From: Frateuria_A yonginensis
GTDB lineage: Bacteria; Pseudomonadota; Gammaproteobacteria; Xanthomonadales; Rhodanobacteraceae
Length of the DNA: 64,000 bases
Reading direction: 5' to 3'
Assembly (NCBI RefSeq): GCF_037137055.1
Contig: NZ_JBBBNY010000004.1
Location: 248,001-312,000 of the forward strand
In this document: piece after piece, positions 46,350-55,251 of the stretch
Layout: each line of letters begins with the position of its first letter
Position numbering within the stretch: position 1 is the first letter of the stretch
Program-made: the position numbers and the translations under genes
The notes under the pieces: generated by a model
The model's input: only the letters and a program-made list of their open reading frames with translations
What the model was told of the DNA's origin: nothing
Database searches by the model: none

Positions 46350-47120
46350 ATGAGGCTCGAGGACAAGGTCGCCCTGGTCACCGGCGCCGCGCAGGGCATC
46401 GGGCGCGCGATCGCACTGCGGCTCGCGCAGGAGGGCGCGTCGGTGGTGGTGGAGGATCGCCTGGCCGATGACCGCGCCCAGGGCACGCTGCGTGAGGTGG
46501 AGGACGCCGGCGCAGGCCGCGCCGTGCTGATCGCCGGCGACGTCGGCAAGGTGGAGGACGACCGCCGCGTGATCGCCGAGGCGATCGAGCGCATGGGCCG
46601 GGTCGACATCCTGGTCAACAACGCGGGCGTGGAGCGGCGGGCGGACTTCATCGACGCGAGCGAGGCCGACTACGACCTGGTGATGCACGTCAACCTCAAG
46701 GGGCCCTACTTCCTCACCCAGGCGTTCGCCCGCCACGTGCGCGAACGCGGCGGCGGCGGCCGCGTCGTCAACATCAGCTCGGTGCACGAGGAGCTGCCGT
46801 TCCCGCATTTCGCCAGCTACTGCGCCAGCAAGGGCGGACTGAAGATGCTGATGCGCGACCTGTCGGTGGAACTGGCGCCGCTGGGGATCACGGTGAACAA
46901 CGTCGCGCCGGGGGCGATCCGGACCCCGATCAACGCGCATCTGATGAGCGACCCGGCCCTGATGAAGGCGTTGTGCAAGAACATCCCGCTGCGCCGGCTG
47001 GGGACGCCCGAGGACGTGGCTGCCGCGGTGGCCTACCTGGCCAGCGACGAGGCGTCCTACGTCACCGGCAGTACGCTCTACGTCGACGGCGGCTTGCTGT
47101 GGAACTACGCCGAGCAATGA
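46350..47120 (+). CDS. Short-chain dehydrogenase/reductase (glucose 1-dehydrogenase-like)
   Basis: 256 residues, classical SDR. NAD(P) motif T-G-A-A-Q-G-I-G; N-N-A-G; catalytic Ser in N-I-S-S (143-144), Y157-C-A-S-K161. The C-terminal V-T-G-S-T-L-Y-V-D-G-G is typical of the glucose 1-dehydrogenase-like group. Substrate unproven. SD GAGGAGA precedes the ATG. Its stop overlaps the trehalase start (ATGA), so a sugar substrate linked to trehalose breakdown is plausible (inference). Confidence 0.9.
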   Translation: MRLEDKVALVTGAAQGIGRAIALRLAQEGASVVVEDRLADDRAQGTLREVEDAGAGRAVLIAGDVGKVEDDRRVIAEAIERMGRVDILVNNAGVERRADFIDASEADYDLVMHVNLKGPYFLTQAFARHVRERGGGGRVVNISSVHEELPFPHFASYCASKGGLKMLMRDLSVELAPLGITVNNVAPGAIRTPINAHLMSDPALMKALCKNIPLRRLGTPEDVAAAVAYLASDEASYVTGSTLYVDGGLLWNYAEQ

Positions 47121-48709
47121 GCGACGCCACCAAGCGCGCAAACGAGGCGAAGGCGGCGCGGGTGGCCAAGGCGGACACCCTCACGCCGGCCGACCGCTAC
47201 CAGGAGCTGTTCATCGACGTGCAGATGAGCCGGGTGTTCGACGACGGCAAGACGTTCGTCGACTGCGTGCCGCGCAAGGACCCGGAGCAGATCCTGGAGG
47301 CCTACCGCGCCCGATGCGATGCCGAGGATTTCGACCTCGCACGTTTCGTCCACGCGCACTTCGAGCAGCCGCAGGTACACAAGAGCCACTACGTCTCACC
47401 ACCGGGGCAATCGCTACGGGACCACATCGACAGCCTCTGGGACGTACTGACCCGGCACCCGCACGAGCATCCGCCCAACTCCTCCATCCTGCCGCTGCCC
47501 AACGACTACGTGGTTCCGGGCGGGCGCTTCGCCGAGCTGTACTACTGGGACTCCTACTTCACCATGCTCGGTCTGGACGAGAGCGGCCGGCACGACCTGC
47601 TCGCCTCGATGGCGGACAACTTCGCCTACCTGATCGACACCTACGGGCACGTGCCCAACGGCAACCGCACCTACTACCTGAGCCGCTCGCAGCCGCCGGT
47701 GTTCGCGTTCATGGTGGAGCTGTTCGAGGCGCGGGGCGTGTGCAAGGCCATCGAGTACCTGCCGCACCTGCGCAAGGAGTACAACTACTGGATGTCCGGC
47801 GCCGAGGAACTGCGTCCCGGCGACACGCGCCGGCACTGCGTCTGCCTGGAGGACGGCGCCATCCTCAACCGCTACTGGGACGACCGCGACTCCCCGCGCG
47901 AGGAGGCCTACCGCGAGGACGTGCTCACCGCGCGCCGGTCGCGGCGGCCGGCGCACCAGGTCTTTCGCGAGCTGCGCGCGGGCGCCGCTTCCGGCTGGGA
48001 CTTCAGCTCGCGCTGGTGCGACGGCGCCGACCTGTCGACCATCCGCACCACCTCCATCCTGCCGGTGGACCTCAACTGCTTCCTGTACAAGCTGGAGCGC
48101 CAGATCTGCGTGCTCAACCGCGCCGCCGACCAGCGCAAGCAGGCCGAGAAGTTCGAGCAGCGCGCGCGGATGCGCAAGGCGGCGATCGAGCGGCTGCTGT
48201 GGAACGAGCGGGCCGGCGCCTATCTCGACTACGACTGGGAGCGCGGTGGGCCGCGCGAAGCGCTCACCAGCGCGGCGGCCACACCGTTGTTCGTCGGCCT
48301 GGCCAGCGCCGAGCAGGCGCAGCGCACCGCGCGGGCGCTGCAGGACCGGCTGTTGCGCGACGGTGGTCTGGGCACCAGCGAGCTGGAGAGCGGCCAGCAG
48401 TGGGACAAGCCCAACGGCTGGGCGCCGCTGCAATGGATGGCGATCTGCGGCATGCGCAACTACGGCATCGCGCTTGCCGACGAGATCGCCTGCCGCTGGC
48501 TCAAGACGGTGGGCAGCCTGTACAAGCGGGAAAGCAAGCTGGTCGAGAAGTACGTGATCACGCACGACGGCGACAACGCCGAAGGCGGTGGCGGCGGCGA
48601 ATACCCGCTGCAGGACGGCTTCGGCTGGACCAACGGCGTCACCCGCCGGCTGCTGCACGAGCACCCGCACAACGAGGCGAACGAGGCGAGGGCGGCGAGC
48701 CGACACTGA
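47117..48709 (+). CDS. Cytoplasmic trehalase (GH37)
   Basis: 530 residues with both trehalase signatures: P-G-G-R-F-x-E-x-Y-Y-W-D-S-Y near residue 135 and Q-W-D-K-P-N-G-W-A-P-L-Q near residue 433. The Gly-rich G-G-G-G-G-E-Y segment and G-F-G-W-T-N-G-V are near the end. It cleaves trehalose to two glucose. There is no signal peptide and the N-terminus is charged, so it is TreF-like and cytoplasmic. It is translationally coupled to the SDR. Confidence 0.93.
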   Translation: MSDATKRANEAKAARVAKADTLTPADRYQELFIDVQMSRVFDDGKTFVDCVPRKDPEQILEAYRARCDAEDFDLARFVHAHFEQPQVHKSHYVSPPGQSLRDHIDSLWDVLTRHPHEHPPNSSILPLPNDYVVPGGRFAELYYWDSYFTMLGLDESGRHDLLASMADNFAYLIDTYGHVPNGNRTYYLSRSQPPVFAFMVELFEARGVCKAIEYLPHLRKEYNYWMSGAEELRPGDTRRHCVCLEDGAILNRYWDDRDSPREEAYREDVLTARRSRRPAHQVFRELRAGAASGWDFSSRWCDGADLSTIRTTSILPVDLNCFLYKLERQICVLNRAADQRKQAEKFEQRARMRKAAIERLLWNERAGAYLDYDWERGGPREALTSAAATPLFVGLASAEQAQRTARALQDRLLRDGGLGTSELESGQQWDKPNGWAPLQWMAICGMRNYGIALADEIACRWLKTVGSLYKRESKLVEKYVITHDGDNAEGGGGGEYPLQDGFGWTNGVTRRLLHEHPHNEANEARAASRH

Positions 48710-48721
48710 TCAGCGGGCCCG

Positions 48722-49624
48722 TCATTGCGGCGCGGCGCCCGAAGCCGGGGGCGTGGCCAGGCCCAGCTTGCGCATCAGCGACTGCGCGTCGAACGGCGCG
48801 TGCACCTTGGCGTCGTTGTCGAAATAGCAGTAGACGTCGCGGCCGGCGCGCTTCGGCGGTGGCCGGGTGCTGGCGCGCACCGCATCCGCCGGCTCGCCGC
48901 CCTGCGACCAGACGCGGATGCGCGCGGCCCAGCGCTCGAGCGCCTCGTCGCTGTAGCCGCTGGTGTAGAGCTTCTCGTCGCCGTGCAGGCGCAGGTACAT
49001 GAAATCGGCGGTGACGTCCTCCAGGTACGGCCAGCGCCCGGCGGTATCGGCGACCACCAGCGCCACGCGGTGCCGGCGCAGCAGCGCGACGAACGCCTCG
49101 CAGGCGAAGCTGGGATGGCGGATCTCCAGCGCGTGGCGCAGCCGGCGCTTGCGGTCGGGCGTGACGCTCGCCGGCGCCTTGAGGTGGTCGTCGTGGCGGC
49201 GGGCGAGCGCCGCCGCCTGTTCGGTATCGCGCGGCAGCGCGGCGAGAAAGCGGTCGAACAGCGCTTCGTCGAAACGCTGGCTGGGCGGGCATTGCCACAG
49301 GAGCGGCCCGAGCTTGGCGCCCAGCTCGAACACGCCCGAGGCGAAGAAGTTCGCCAGCGGCCCCTCGATGTCGCGCAGCCGCTTGATGTGGGTGATGAAG
49401 CGCGGACCCTTCACCGCGAAGACGAAGCCGCGGGGCGTTTCCGCCCGCCAGTGCGCGTAGCTCGTGGGCCGCTGCAGGCTGTAGAACGAGCCGTTGAGCT
49501 CGACGCTGCCGACCTGGCGCGAGGCATAGGCCAGTTCGGCGCGCTGCGGCAGATCCTCCGGATAGAACACGCCGCGCCAGGGCGCGTAGCGCCAGCCGGA
49601 AATGCCGATGCGCAGCTTGGCCAC
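48722..49624 (-). CDS. DUF72 family protein
   Basis: 300 residues, TIM-barrel-like DUF72 family. Signature elements: G-I-S-G-W-R-Y near the start, V-E-L-N-G-S-F-Y, and Y-L-R-L-H-G at about 230. Function is not established. No signal peptide. Convergent with trehalase, 12 bp apart. Confidence 0.85.
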   Translation of the reverse strand: MAKLRIGISGWRYAPWRGVFYPEDLPQRAELAYASRQVGSVELNGSFYSLQRPTSYAHWRAETPRGFVFAVKGPRFITHIKRLRDIEGPLANFFASGVFELGAKLGPLLWQCPPSQRFDEALFDRFLAALPRDTEQAAALARRHDDHLKAPASVTPDRKRRLRHALEIRHPSFACEAFVALLRRHRVALVVADTAGRWPYLEDVTADFMYLRLHGDEKLYTSGYSDEALERWAARIRVWSQGGEPADAVRASTRPPPKRAGRDVYCYFDNDAKVHAPFDAQSLMRKLGLATPPASGAAPQ

Positions 49625-49806
49625 CGTGCCCTCCGTACGCCGGGAAGGCGGTCATGCAAGCGCACGCATGGTGAGCGCATGGTGATGCACGTGGCCGCGG
49701 GCCGGCGATGCCCCGCGGGGAAGCGGGTGCGAGGCTCCCACTCGCCCTCCCGGCGCCCGGCACGCGAGGGCGTTTGCCTTCCGCGACGGGGCCGGGGCGG
49801 ACGGGC

Positions 49807-50625
49807 CTAGAACAGGTACTTGACGGTGGCGCCCACGCCCCAGTCCGGGCTGCCGTCGGCCAGGCCGCCCATCACGTAGCTCTGCAACCGCCAGTCGGCC
49901 CCGATCTTGTGGTTCCAGTAGGCGGTCAGTTCGCTCTGTGCGGCGCCGCCCTCGGCGATCTTCTCGCGGTAGTAGTAATAGGCACCGACGTCGTCGGTGT
50001 CGCCCAGGCGCAGACCGGCGCCCACGTTCGCGTTGAAGCCGTTCTGCAGGCGGATGTACTGCGAACTGCCGTACTTCATCCAGCCCACGCCGCCGAACAC
50101 GGTCCAGTCGCCGCTGACCTTGTAGGTGTCCAGCGCCAGGCCGTAGTCGTTCTTGCCCGTGCCCAGGCCCTTGTTCGCGTCGGCGGTGCCGAACTTCACC
50201 TTGCCGGTCAGGTCCAGGCCGGCGCTGTGGTCGGCGCTGGAGAACAGCTCGTAGCCCGCCGAGGCGACGATGTCGCCGAGGCCGGATGCCGAGCCGGTGC
50301 CTGCGGTGGAGCCGCCTGCGCCGTTGCCGCCGCGACCGCGGCCACGGCCGCGGGGGTTGCCGTTGTTCACGCTGCCGGCGCCCGGGATCACGTCGCCGGA
50401 ACCGCTGATGCCGATGTAGGGCACGGTCAGCTTGAGCGTCCAGCGGTCGTTCTGCCAGCTGGCCGTGACCGGCACCGACCAGATGTCGGTGGAGGTGTCG
50501 GTGCCGTACTTGCCGGTGCTGTAGTTGGCACCGGTGCCGACGCTGAAGCGGCCGTCGCCGGCATCGACGGCGCTGGCGCCGAGCAGCAGCAGGCCCAGGG
50601 CCAGCGCACGAGAGGTACTACGCAT
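49807..50625 (-). CDS. Outer-membrane beta-barrel protein, unknown
   Basis: 272 residues with signal peptide (about 22 residues). After this come many amphipathic beta strands with aromatic girdles and a C-terminal V-K-Y-L-F, a typical outer-membrane insertion end. A Gly/Arg-rich loop (about 92-110) interrupts the strands. It resembles small OM channel or transporter-like proteins, but I cannot assign a family. It lies 59 bp downstream of the next gene on the same strand and probably forms a unit with it. Confidence 0.75.
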   Translation of the reverse strand: MRSTSRALALGLLLLGASAVDAGDGRFSVGTGANYSTGKYGTDTSTDIWSVPVTASWQNDRWTLKLTVPYIGISGSGDVIPGAGSVNNGNPRGRGRGRGGNGAGGSTAGTGSASGLGDIVASAGYELFSSADHSAGLDLTGKVKFGTADANKGLGTGKNDYGLALDTYKVSGDWTVFGGVGWMKYGSSQYIRLQNGFNANVGAGLRLGDTDDVGAYYYYREKIAEGGAAQSELTAYWNHKIGADWRLQSYVMGGLADGSPDWGVGATVKYLF

Positions 50626-50684
50626 GCAATGTCGTTCCTGTGTGGCGTGGGGAGGCGGCGCGGGGTGCTGGCGCTGCGTCAGGA

Positions 50685-51419
50685 TCAGCCGCCCGGGCGG
50701 CCGGCGCGGTCGGGGCGTTCCGGACGCTCGGGACGCTCGGGTCGGGTCGGGTGCTCGGGGCGCTCGGGCCGGTCGACGCGGGCGACATGCTCGGTCGCGC
50801 CCGGATGATCGGCGGCCCGGCCGCCGGCAAAGGACACCTTCTCCACCCTGGCCGCCGAATGGTCGCCGGCGTGCGCGGCGGCGTTGGGCGAGCGCATCAC
50901 GTCGCCCAGCTTGAAGCCCATCTCGTTGGCGATCTGGCCCCAGCCTTCGCCGGCGGCGCGTTCGGCCAGCACGCCCTTGAGGTCGATGGTGGTGCCGTCC
51001 TCCCGCGTGAGGGCGCCGCCGTTGAGCGAGGCGGCGATCTCCTCGGCGGTCGGCTCGATGATGCCCGCGCTCGCCAGGCTGGCCTGGGCGAGCGACAGCG
51101 CGATCCTGACGTTGCCGTAGCCGAGCGCGCCGGCGGCCGGCTGGAAGGTGGTCTGGGTGGTGGTCGTGGTGCCGTCGGCCTGGGTGGTGGTTGCCTCCAG
51201 CGTGACCTCGCTGCCCTTGCGCAGCCCGTCGACCAGCGCCTGCGCGTTGGCGTCGGAACCGGCGAACGTGTCGAACTGCCCGGCCAGCTGCTGCGCGGCG
51301 TGGTTGTCGGTGGCGGTCGGGGTGTCGTCGGGCGCGGTCTGCGCCGACGCTGGCGTCATGGCGAGGGCCGCGAGCAGGGCGGCGGTCAGGATGGGAAGCG
51401 TGAGGACACGCGTGTTCAT
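50685..51419 (-). CDS. Exported protein with Arg-Pro-Glu repeat tail, unknown
   Basis: 244 residues. Signal peptide (to about A-S-A-Q, residue 27). The middle part (about 35-180) has a Thr-rich strand stretch and then a helical region including G-W-G-Q-I-A-N-E-M-G-F-K-L-G-D-V. The last ~40 residues are repeats of R-P-E-R-P-(E/D), likely an extended, charged tail. I do not recognise it. It is the first gene of a two-gene unit with the OM barrel protein, suggesting a shared envelope role. Confidence 0.7.
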   Translation of the reverse strand: MNTRVLTLPILTAALLAALAMTPASAQTAPDDTPTATDNHAAQQLAGQFDTFAGSDANAQALVDGLRKGSEVTLEATTTQADGTTTTTQTTFQPAAGALGYGNVRIALSLAQASLASAGIIEPTAEEIAASLNGGALTREDGTTIDLKGVLAERAAGEGWGQIANEMGFKLGDVMRSPNAAAHAGDHSAARVEKVSFAGGRAADHPGATEHVARVDRPERPEHPTRPERPERPERPDRAGRPGG

Positions 51420-51674
51420 GGCACTCTCCGGCAGATTACGAGTGGCCGTTGTGCGGCCGCTCGACGACTCGTCGCTCCGCGGTCGCGGGTCGGCCGCGGA
51501 GCGCGCTGGAGGTGCATGCTTCGCGCTTGAGTGGGGAGCGCGCAAGCGCCGCCAGGTCGGCCTGTTCAGCGCTGTTTCACGCGCCCCTCACGGCGCATGA
51601 CCGGCATCACGCACGAAACGGCGGGCACGTCGCAACGACACCGCGCAGGGCATCACACCAGGGTGTTCCGGCCG

Positions 51675-52229
51675 TCAGACCTGCCGGTGGCGGAAGCAGC
51701 CGACCAGGTGGTCGTTGACCATGCCGGTCGCCTGCATGAAGGCGTAGCAGATGGTGCTGCCGACGAACCGGAAGCCCCGCTTGCGCAGCTCCTTGCTCAT
51801 GCGGTCCGACAGCGCGGTGGTGGCCGGCACCTCGGCGGGCGTCCGCCAGCGGTTGCGCACGGGCTCGCCGTCGACGAAGGACCACAGGAAGGCGTCCAGG
51901 CTGCCGTGCGCGTCGATCGCCGCCAGCGCGGCACGTGCGTTGTCGCGCGCCGCGCTCACCTTGAGCCGGTTGCGGATGATGCCCGGGTCGGCCAGCGACG
52001 CCTCCAGCTCGCGGTCGTTCATGCGCGCCACGCGCGCGATGTCGAAGCCGTGGAAGACCTCACGATAGCGCTCGCGCTTGGCCAGCACCGTGCGCCAGGA
52101 CAACCCCGCCTGTGCGCCCTCCAGGCAGAGGAACTCGAACAGTGCGCGGTCCTCGTGCAGCGGCACGCCCCACTCGGTGTCGTGGTAGGCGCAAAGCAGA
52201 TCGTCGGTCGCCCAGCCGCAGCGCTGCAT
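51675..52229 (-). CDS. tag: DNA-3-methyladenine glycosylase I
   Basis: 184 residues, close to E. coli Tag (187). It removes 3-methyladenine from alkylated DNA. The zinc ligands match E. coli C4, H17, H175 and C179: here C4, H16, H174 and C178. The N-terminal motif R-C-G-W-A...Y-H-D-T-E-W-G is clear. Start ATG 52229; it is divergent from the EamA transporter. The 255-bp gap downstream of it (51420-51674) shows no gene. Confidence 0.95.
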   Translation of the reverse strand: MQRCGWATDDLLCAYHDTEWGVPLHEDRALFEFLCLEGAQAGLSWRTVLAKRERYREVFHGFDIARVARMNDRELEASLADPGIIRNRLKVSAARDNARAALAAIDAHGSLDAFLWSFVDGEPVRNRWRTPAEVPATTALSDRMSKELRKRGFRFVGSTICYAFMQATGMVNDHLVGCFRHRQV

Positions 52230-52275
52230 GTGGATCTCCCTGATGGCAGGCGCCACTGTAGCGCAGCACCGGGCG

Positions 52276-52281
52276 TACACT
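52276..52281 (+). promoter_or_regulatory. Candidate -10 (TACACT) of the EamA transporter gene
   Basis: TACACT, 27 bases upstream of the ATG at 52309, in the tag-EamA divergent gap. No clear -35. Confidence 0.35.
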
Positions 52282-52308
52282 GGCACGCCCTGCCCCCGGC
52301 TGTCCCGT

Positions 52309-53196
52309 ATGTCGAACACGTCTTCCCGGCGCGGCGCGCTGGCCGCGCTGGCCGCCACCGTCCTGATCTGGGCCTACAGCTGGGTGGTGATGAAGCAGGC
52401 GCTGCGCTGGGCCGCGCCGTTCGATTTCGCCGCGCTGCGCTACCTGCTCGGCGCAGGCGTGCTGTTCCTTGCGCTGCTGGCCAGCCGCCAGTCGCTGCGG
52501 CCGCCGCCGCTGGGGGCCACGCTGCTGATCGGCCTGTGCCAGACGGCGGCGTTCCAGGGACTGGAGCAGTGGGCGCTGGTCGGCGGTGGCGCCGGGCACG
52601 TGGCGCTGCTCGCCTACAGCATGCCGTTCTGGGCCGTGCTGCTGGCCTGGCCGTTGCTGGCCGAACGGCCGACGCGGCGGCACTGGCTGGGACTGGCGCT
52701 GGCCGCGCTCGGGCTGCTGTGCATCCTGGAACCCTGGCACGGCCTGGGCAGCCCGTTCAGCACGGCGCTAGCCCTGGCCGGCGGCGTCGGCTGGGCCGGC
52801 GGCACGGTGCTCAGCAAGCGCCTGTTCCAGCGCCATGCGGTCTCGCCGCTGGCGCTGACCAGCTGGCAGATGCTGTTCGGCGCACTGGCGCTGGGCGCGG
52901 TCGCCCTGCTGGTGCCGCAGCGGCCGATTGAGTGGAACGCGCCGTTCCTGGGCGCGCTCGCCTACAGCGCGGTGATGGCCTCCAGCGTGGCCTGGGGCCT
53001 GTGGCTGGTGGTGCTCAAGCGCCTGCCCACCACGGTCGCCAGCCTGTCCAGCCTGGGCGTGCCGGTAGTCAGCGTGCTGCTCGCCTGGCTGATCCTCGGC
53101 GAGCGGCCGGACGCGATGGAATGGCTGGGCATCGCGCTGGTACTCGCCGGGCTGGCGGCCGTCGTCGGCAACGGCTCACGCAGGCGTTCGCCGTAG
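52309..53196 (+). CDS. EamA/DMT-family transporter
   Basis: 295 residues with about ten membrane segments in two EamA repeats (roughly 10-140 and 150-290). The family exports or imports small metabolites or amino acids; substrate unknown. Its TAG stop (53194-53196) is part of a REP element. Divergent from tag, convergent with the dehydratase. Confidence 0.85.
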   Translation: MSNTSSRRGALAALAATVLIWAYSWVVMKQALRWAAPFDFAALRYLLGAGVLFLALLASRQSLRPPPLGATLLIGLCQTAAFQGLEQWALVGGGAGHVALLAYSMPFWAVLLAWPLLAERPTRRHWLGLALAALGLLCILEPWHGLGSPFSTALALAGGVGWAGGTVLSKRLFQRHAVSPLALTSWQMLFGALALGAVALLVPQRPIEWNAPFLGALAYSAVMASSVAWGLWLVVLKRLPTTVASLSSLGVPVVSVLLAWLILGERPDAMEWLGIALVLAGLAAVVGNGSRRRSP

Positions 53197-53264
53197 GAGC
53201 GAGTGCCCGCGATGCCTCGCGGCTGCGGTACATCGGGAACCATCGCGAGCACGCTGGTTCCTAC
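53193..53264. repeat. REP-like inverted pair between EamA and dehydratase genes
   Basis: Left arm GTAGGAGCGAGTGCCCGCGA and right arm CATCGCGAGCACGCTGGTTC (53241-53260), then CTAC. The left end supplies the EamA TAG stop; the right end supplies the TAG stop of the dehydratase on the other strand. Confidence 0.8.
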
Positions 53265-54211
53265 CAGGGCAGCGCGTCGAGATCCACGTTGCCGCCGGTG
53301 AGCACCACGCCGACGCGGCGGCCGGCGAAGCGGTCCTTCGCCTTCAGCACGGCGGCGAGCGCGGTGGCGCTGGACACTTCCACCACCTGCTTGAGTTCGC
53401 GCCACAGCAGGCGCATCGCCTCGACCGCCTCTTCGTCGCTGACGGTGACGATCTCCACGCGGTGCTCGCGCAAGGCCTGCAGGTTGGGCTCGCCGACCAG
53501 CGCGCGCAGTCCGTCGCACACGGTCTGCGGCACCACGTCGGTGACGCGCTCGCCGCGCGCGAGCGAGCGGGCGGCATCGTCCGCGCCGGCCGGCTCGGCG
53601 GCGAACAGCGCGAGTTCCGGCCGCAGCGCGTGCGCGGCGGTGGCGACGCCGGCGGCCAGGCCGCCGCCGCCGACCGGGGTGACCAGCGCGTCGAGCGCCG
53701 GCGCCTGCGCCAGCAGTTCCAGCGCGAGCGTGCCCTGGCCGGCCATCACCTGCGTGTCGGCGTAGGGGTGCACCAGCATCGCGCCGGTGGCCTGCACCAG
53801 CTGCGCGGTGGCGGCCTCGCGCGCGGCCTGGGTCGGCGCGCAGCGATGCAGCACGGCGCCGGCGCGCTCGATCGCCTCCAGCTTGGCGCGCACCGCGCCC
53901 TCGGGCACCACCACGTGCGCACGGATGCCGCGCGTGGCCGCCGCCAACGCCAGCGCGGTACCGTGGTTGCCCGAGGAATGCGTGGCCACGCCGCGCGCGG
54001 CGCTCGCCTCGTCCAGCGCCCACACCGCATTGCAGGCGCCGCGGAACTTGAACGCGCCGCCGCGCTGCAGGTTCTCGCACTTGAAGTGCAGCTCGGCACC
54101 GGCCAGCGCATCGAGCGCGTCGCTGCGCAGCACCGGGGTGACGCGCGCGTGCGGTGCGAGGCGGGCGGCGGCGTCCTGGATCTGGGCGAAGCTGGGCAGG
54201 CTCACGGTCAT
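53261..54211 (-). CDS. PLP-dependent serine/threonine dehydratase-like enzyme
   Basis: 316 residues, fold-type II PLP enzyme. The PLP lysine is in F-K-F-R-G-A; then S-S-G-N-H-G, and the phosphate loop G-G-G-G-L. No C-terminal ACT regulatory domain, so it is the short catabolic type (threonine/serine dehydratase, hydroxyaspartate dehydratase or serine racemase). Substrate not resolved. Its ATG overlaps the mutarotase stop by four bases, so they are coupled. Its stop lies in a REP pair. Confidence 0.88.
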   Translation of the reverse strand: MTVSLPSFAQIQDAAARLAPHARVTPVLRSDALDALAGAELHFKCENLQRGGAFKFRGACNAVWALDEASAARGVATHSSGNHGTALALAAATRGIRAHVVVPEGAVRAKLEAIERAGAVLHRCAPTQAAREAATAQLVQATGAMLVHPYADTQVMAGQGTLALELLAQAPALDALVTPVGGGGLAAGVATAAHALRPELALFAAEPAGADDAARSLARGERVTDVVPQTVCDGLRALVGEPNLQALREHRVEIVTVSDEEAVEAMRLLWRELKQVVEVSSATALAAVLKAKDRFAGRRVGVVLTGGNVDLDALPW

Positions 54212-55203
54212 GGCAGGGTGATCTCCACGCCGCAGCGGAACGTGCGGGCGGCGCCGGGTGCGAGTCGGATGGCCTGCGCGCAGTCAGGCCGGTTGAAGGC
54301 GTCGGGCAGGCTCGCCATCGGCTCCAGCGCCAGCGAGGTGCGCGCGCCGCGGTCGAGCGTGTCGCCCGTATAGGCGAGCATGACGCCGCCCTCCTGCCAC
54401 ACCGCGAGCCCCACGCCGCTGGCCGGATCGCGCAACCGGCTGCGCGCGCGCCCGTCAGGATCGGCGTGCAGGCCGGCATAGGTGTGGTTGAGGCCCAGGG
54501 CGCCGATCGCGCGCGGCCGGCGGAAATCCAGTTCCGGCGCCTGCGCCAGCGGCCGGTAGGCCGTCTCGCCGGGCAGCGGGATGAAGGCCTCGTCGGTGGC
54601 GATCACGCAGTCGGCCGGAACGGCGAGCTCCCACGCCGCGAGCGGGCCGCTGCCGACGCGGAAGTACGGATGCCAGCCGGCGAACGCCGGGGCCGCGCTG
54701 GTGCCCAGGTTGCGCAGGTGGATCTCGACGGTGAGCCCGTCGGCCGCGAGGGTGTAGCGCACGGCCAGGTCCAGCGCGAACGGATAGCCCGGCCGCGGGG
54801 CGATCGCGGTGGCCAGCAGCACCCGCGCCGCGACCGCGTCGGCGGCAAGCTCGGCCACGGCGAAGTCCACGTCGCGCACGAAACCGTGCCGGCACGCGCG
54901 CGCGCTGCCGGTGGCGCCGGGCGCGAGGTCGTGGTCGACGCCGTCGAACCGGTAGCGCGCCTCGGCGATGCGATTGGCGAACGGCGCCAGCAGCGCGAAA
55001 CGCGAGCCCGGCCGGGCCGCCAGCTCGGCGGCATCGCGATGGCCGTCGGCCAGGTCGATCCAGCGTCCGCCCAGCCGCACCTCCAGGCCGAGCACACAGG
55101 CGCCACGTCGCGCGATGCGCACGCGGCGACCACGCTCGGCATCGTTCAATACCGCGATCGGCTGCCTGTCCAGCCACTCGATGGCGACGTCGAAAGCACC
55201 CAT
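54208..55203 (-). CDS. Aldose 1-epimerase family protein
   Basis: 331 residues, galactose mutarotase-like beta-sandwich. The active-site elements are R-H-G-F-V-R-D, H-P-Y-F and the C-terminal L-A-L-E-P-M with the catalytic Glu. It interconverts alpha and beta anomers of an aldose. First gene of a two-gene unit with the dehydratase, an unusual pairing. Divergent from pepN, 48 bp apart. Confidence 0.87.
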   Translation of the reverse strand: MGAFDVAIEWLDRQPIAVLNDAERGRRVRIARRGACVLGLEVRLGGRWIDLADGHRDAAELAARPGSRFALLAPFANRIAEARYRFDGVDHDLAPGATGSARACRHGFVRDVDFAVAELAADAVAARVLLATAIAPRPGYPFALDLAVRYTLAADGLTVEIHLRNLGTSAAPAFAGWHPYFRVGSGPLAAWELAVPADCVIATDEAFIPLPGETAYRPLAQAPELDFRRPRAIGALGLNHTYAGLHADPDGRARSRLRDPASGVGLAVWQEGGVMLAYTGDTLDRGARTSLALEPMASLPDAFNRPDCAQAIRLAPGAARTFRCGVEITLP

Positions 55204-55251
55204 CTTTGGTCCGGGTCGCGAAAACGTCGCATGTTAGCCTGAGCCTTCCCC

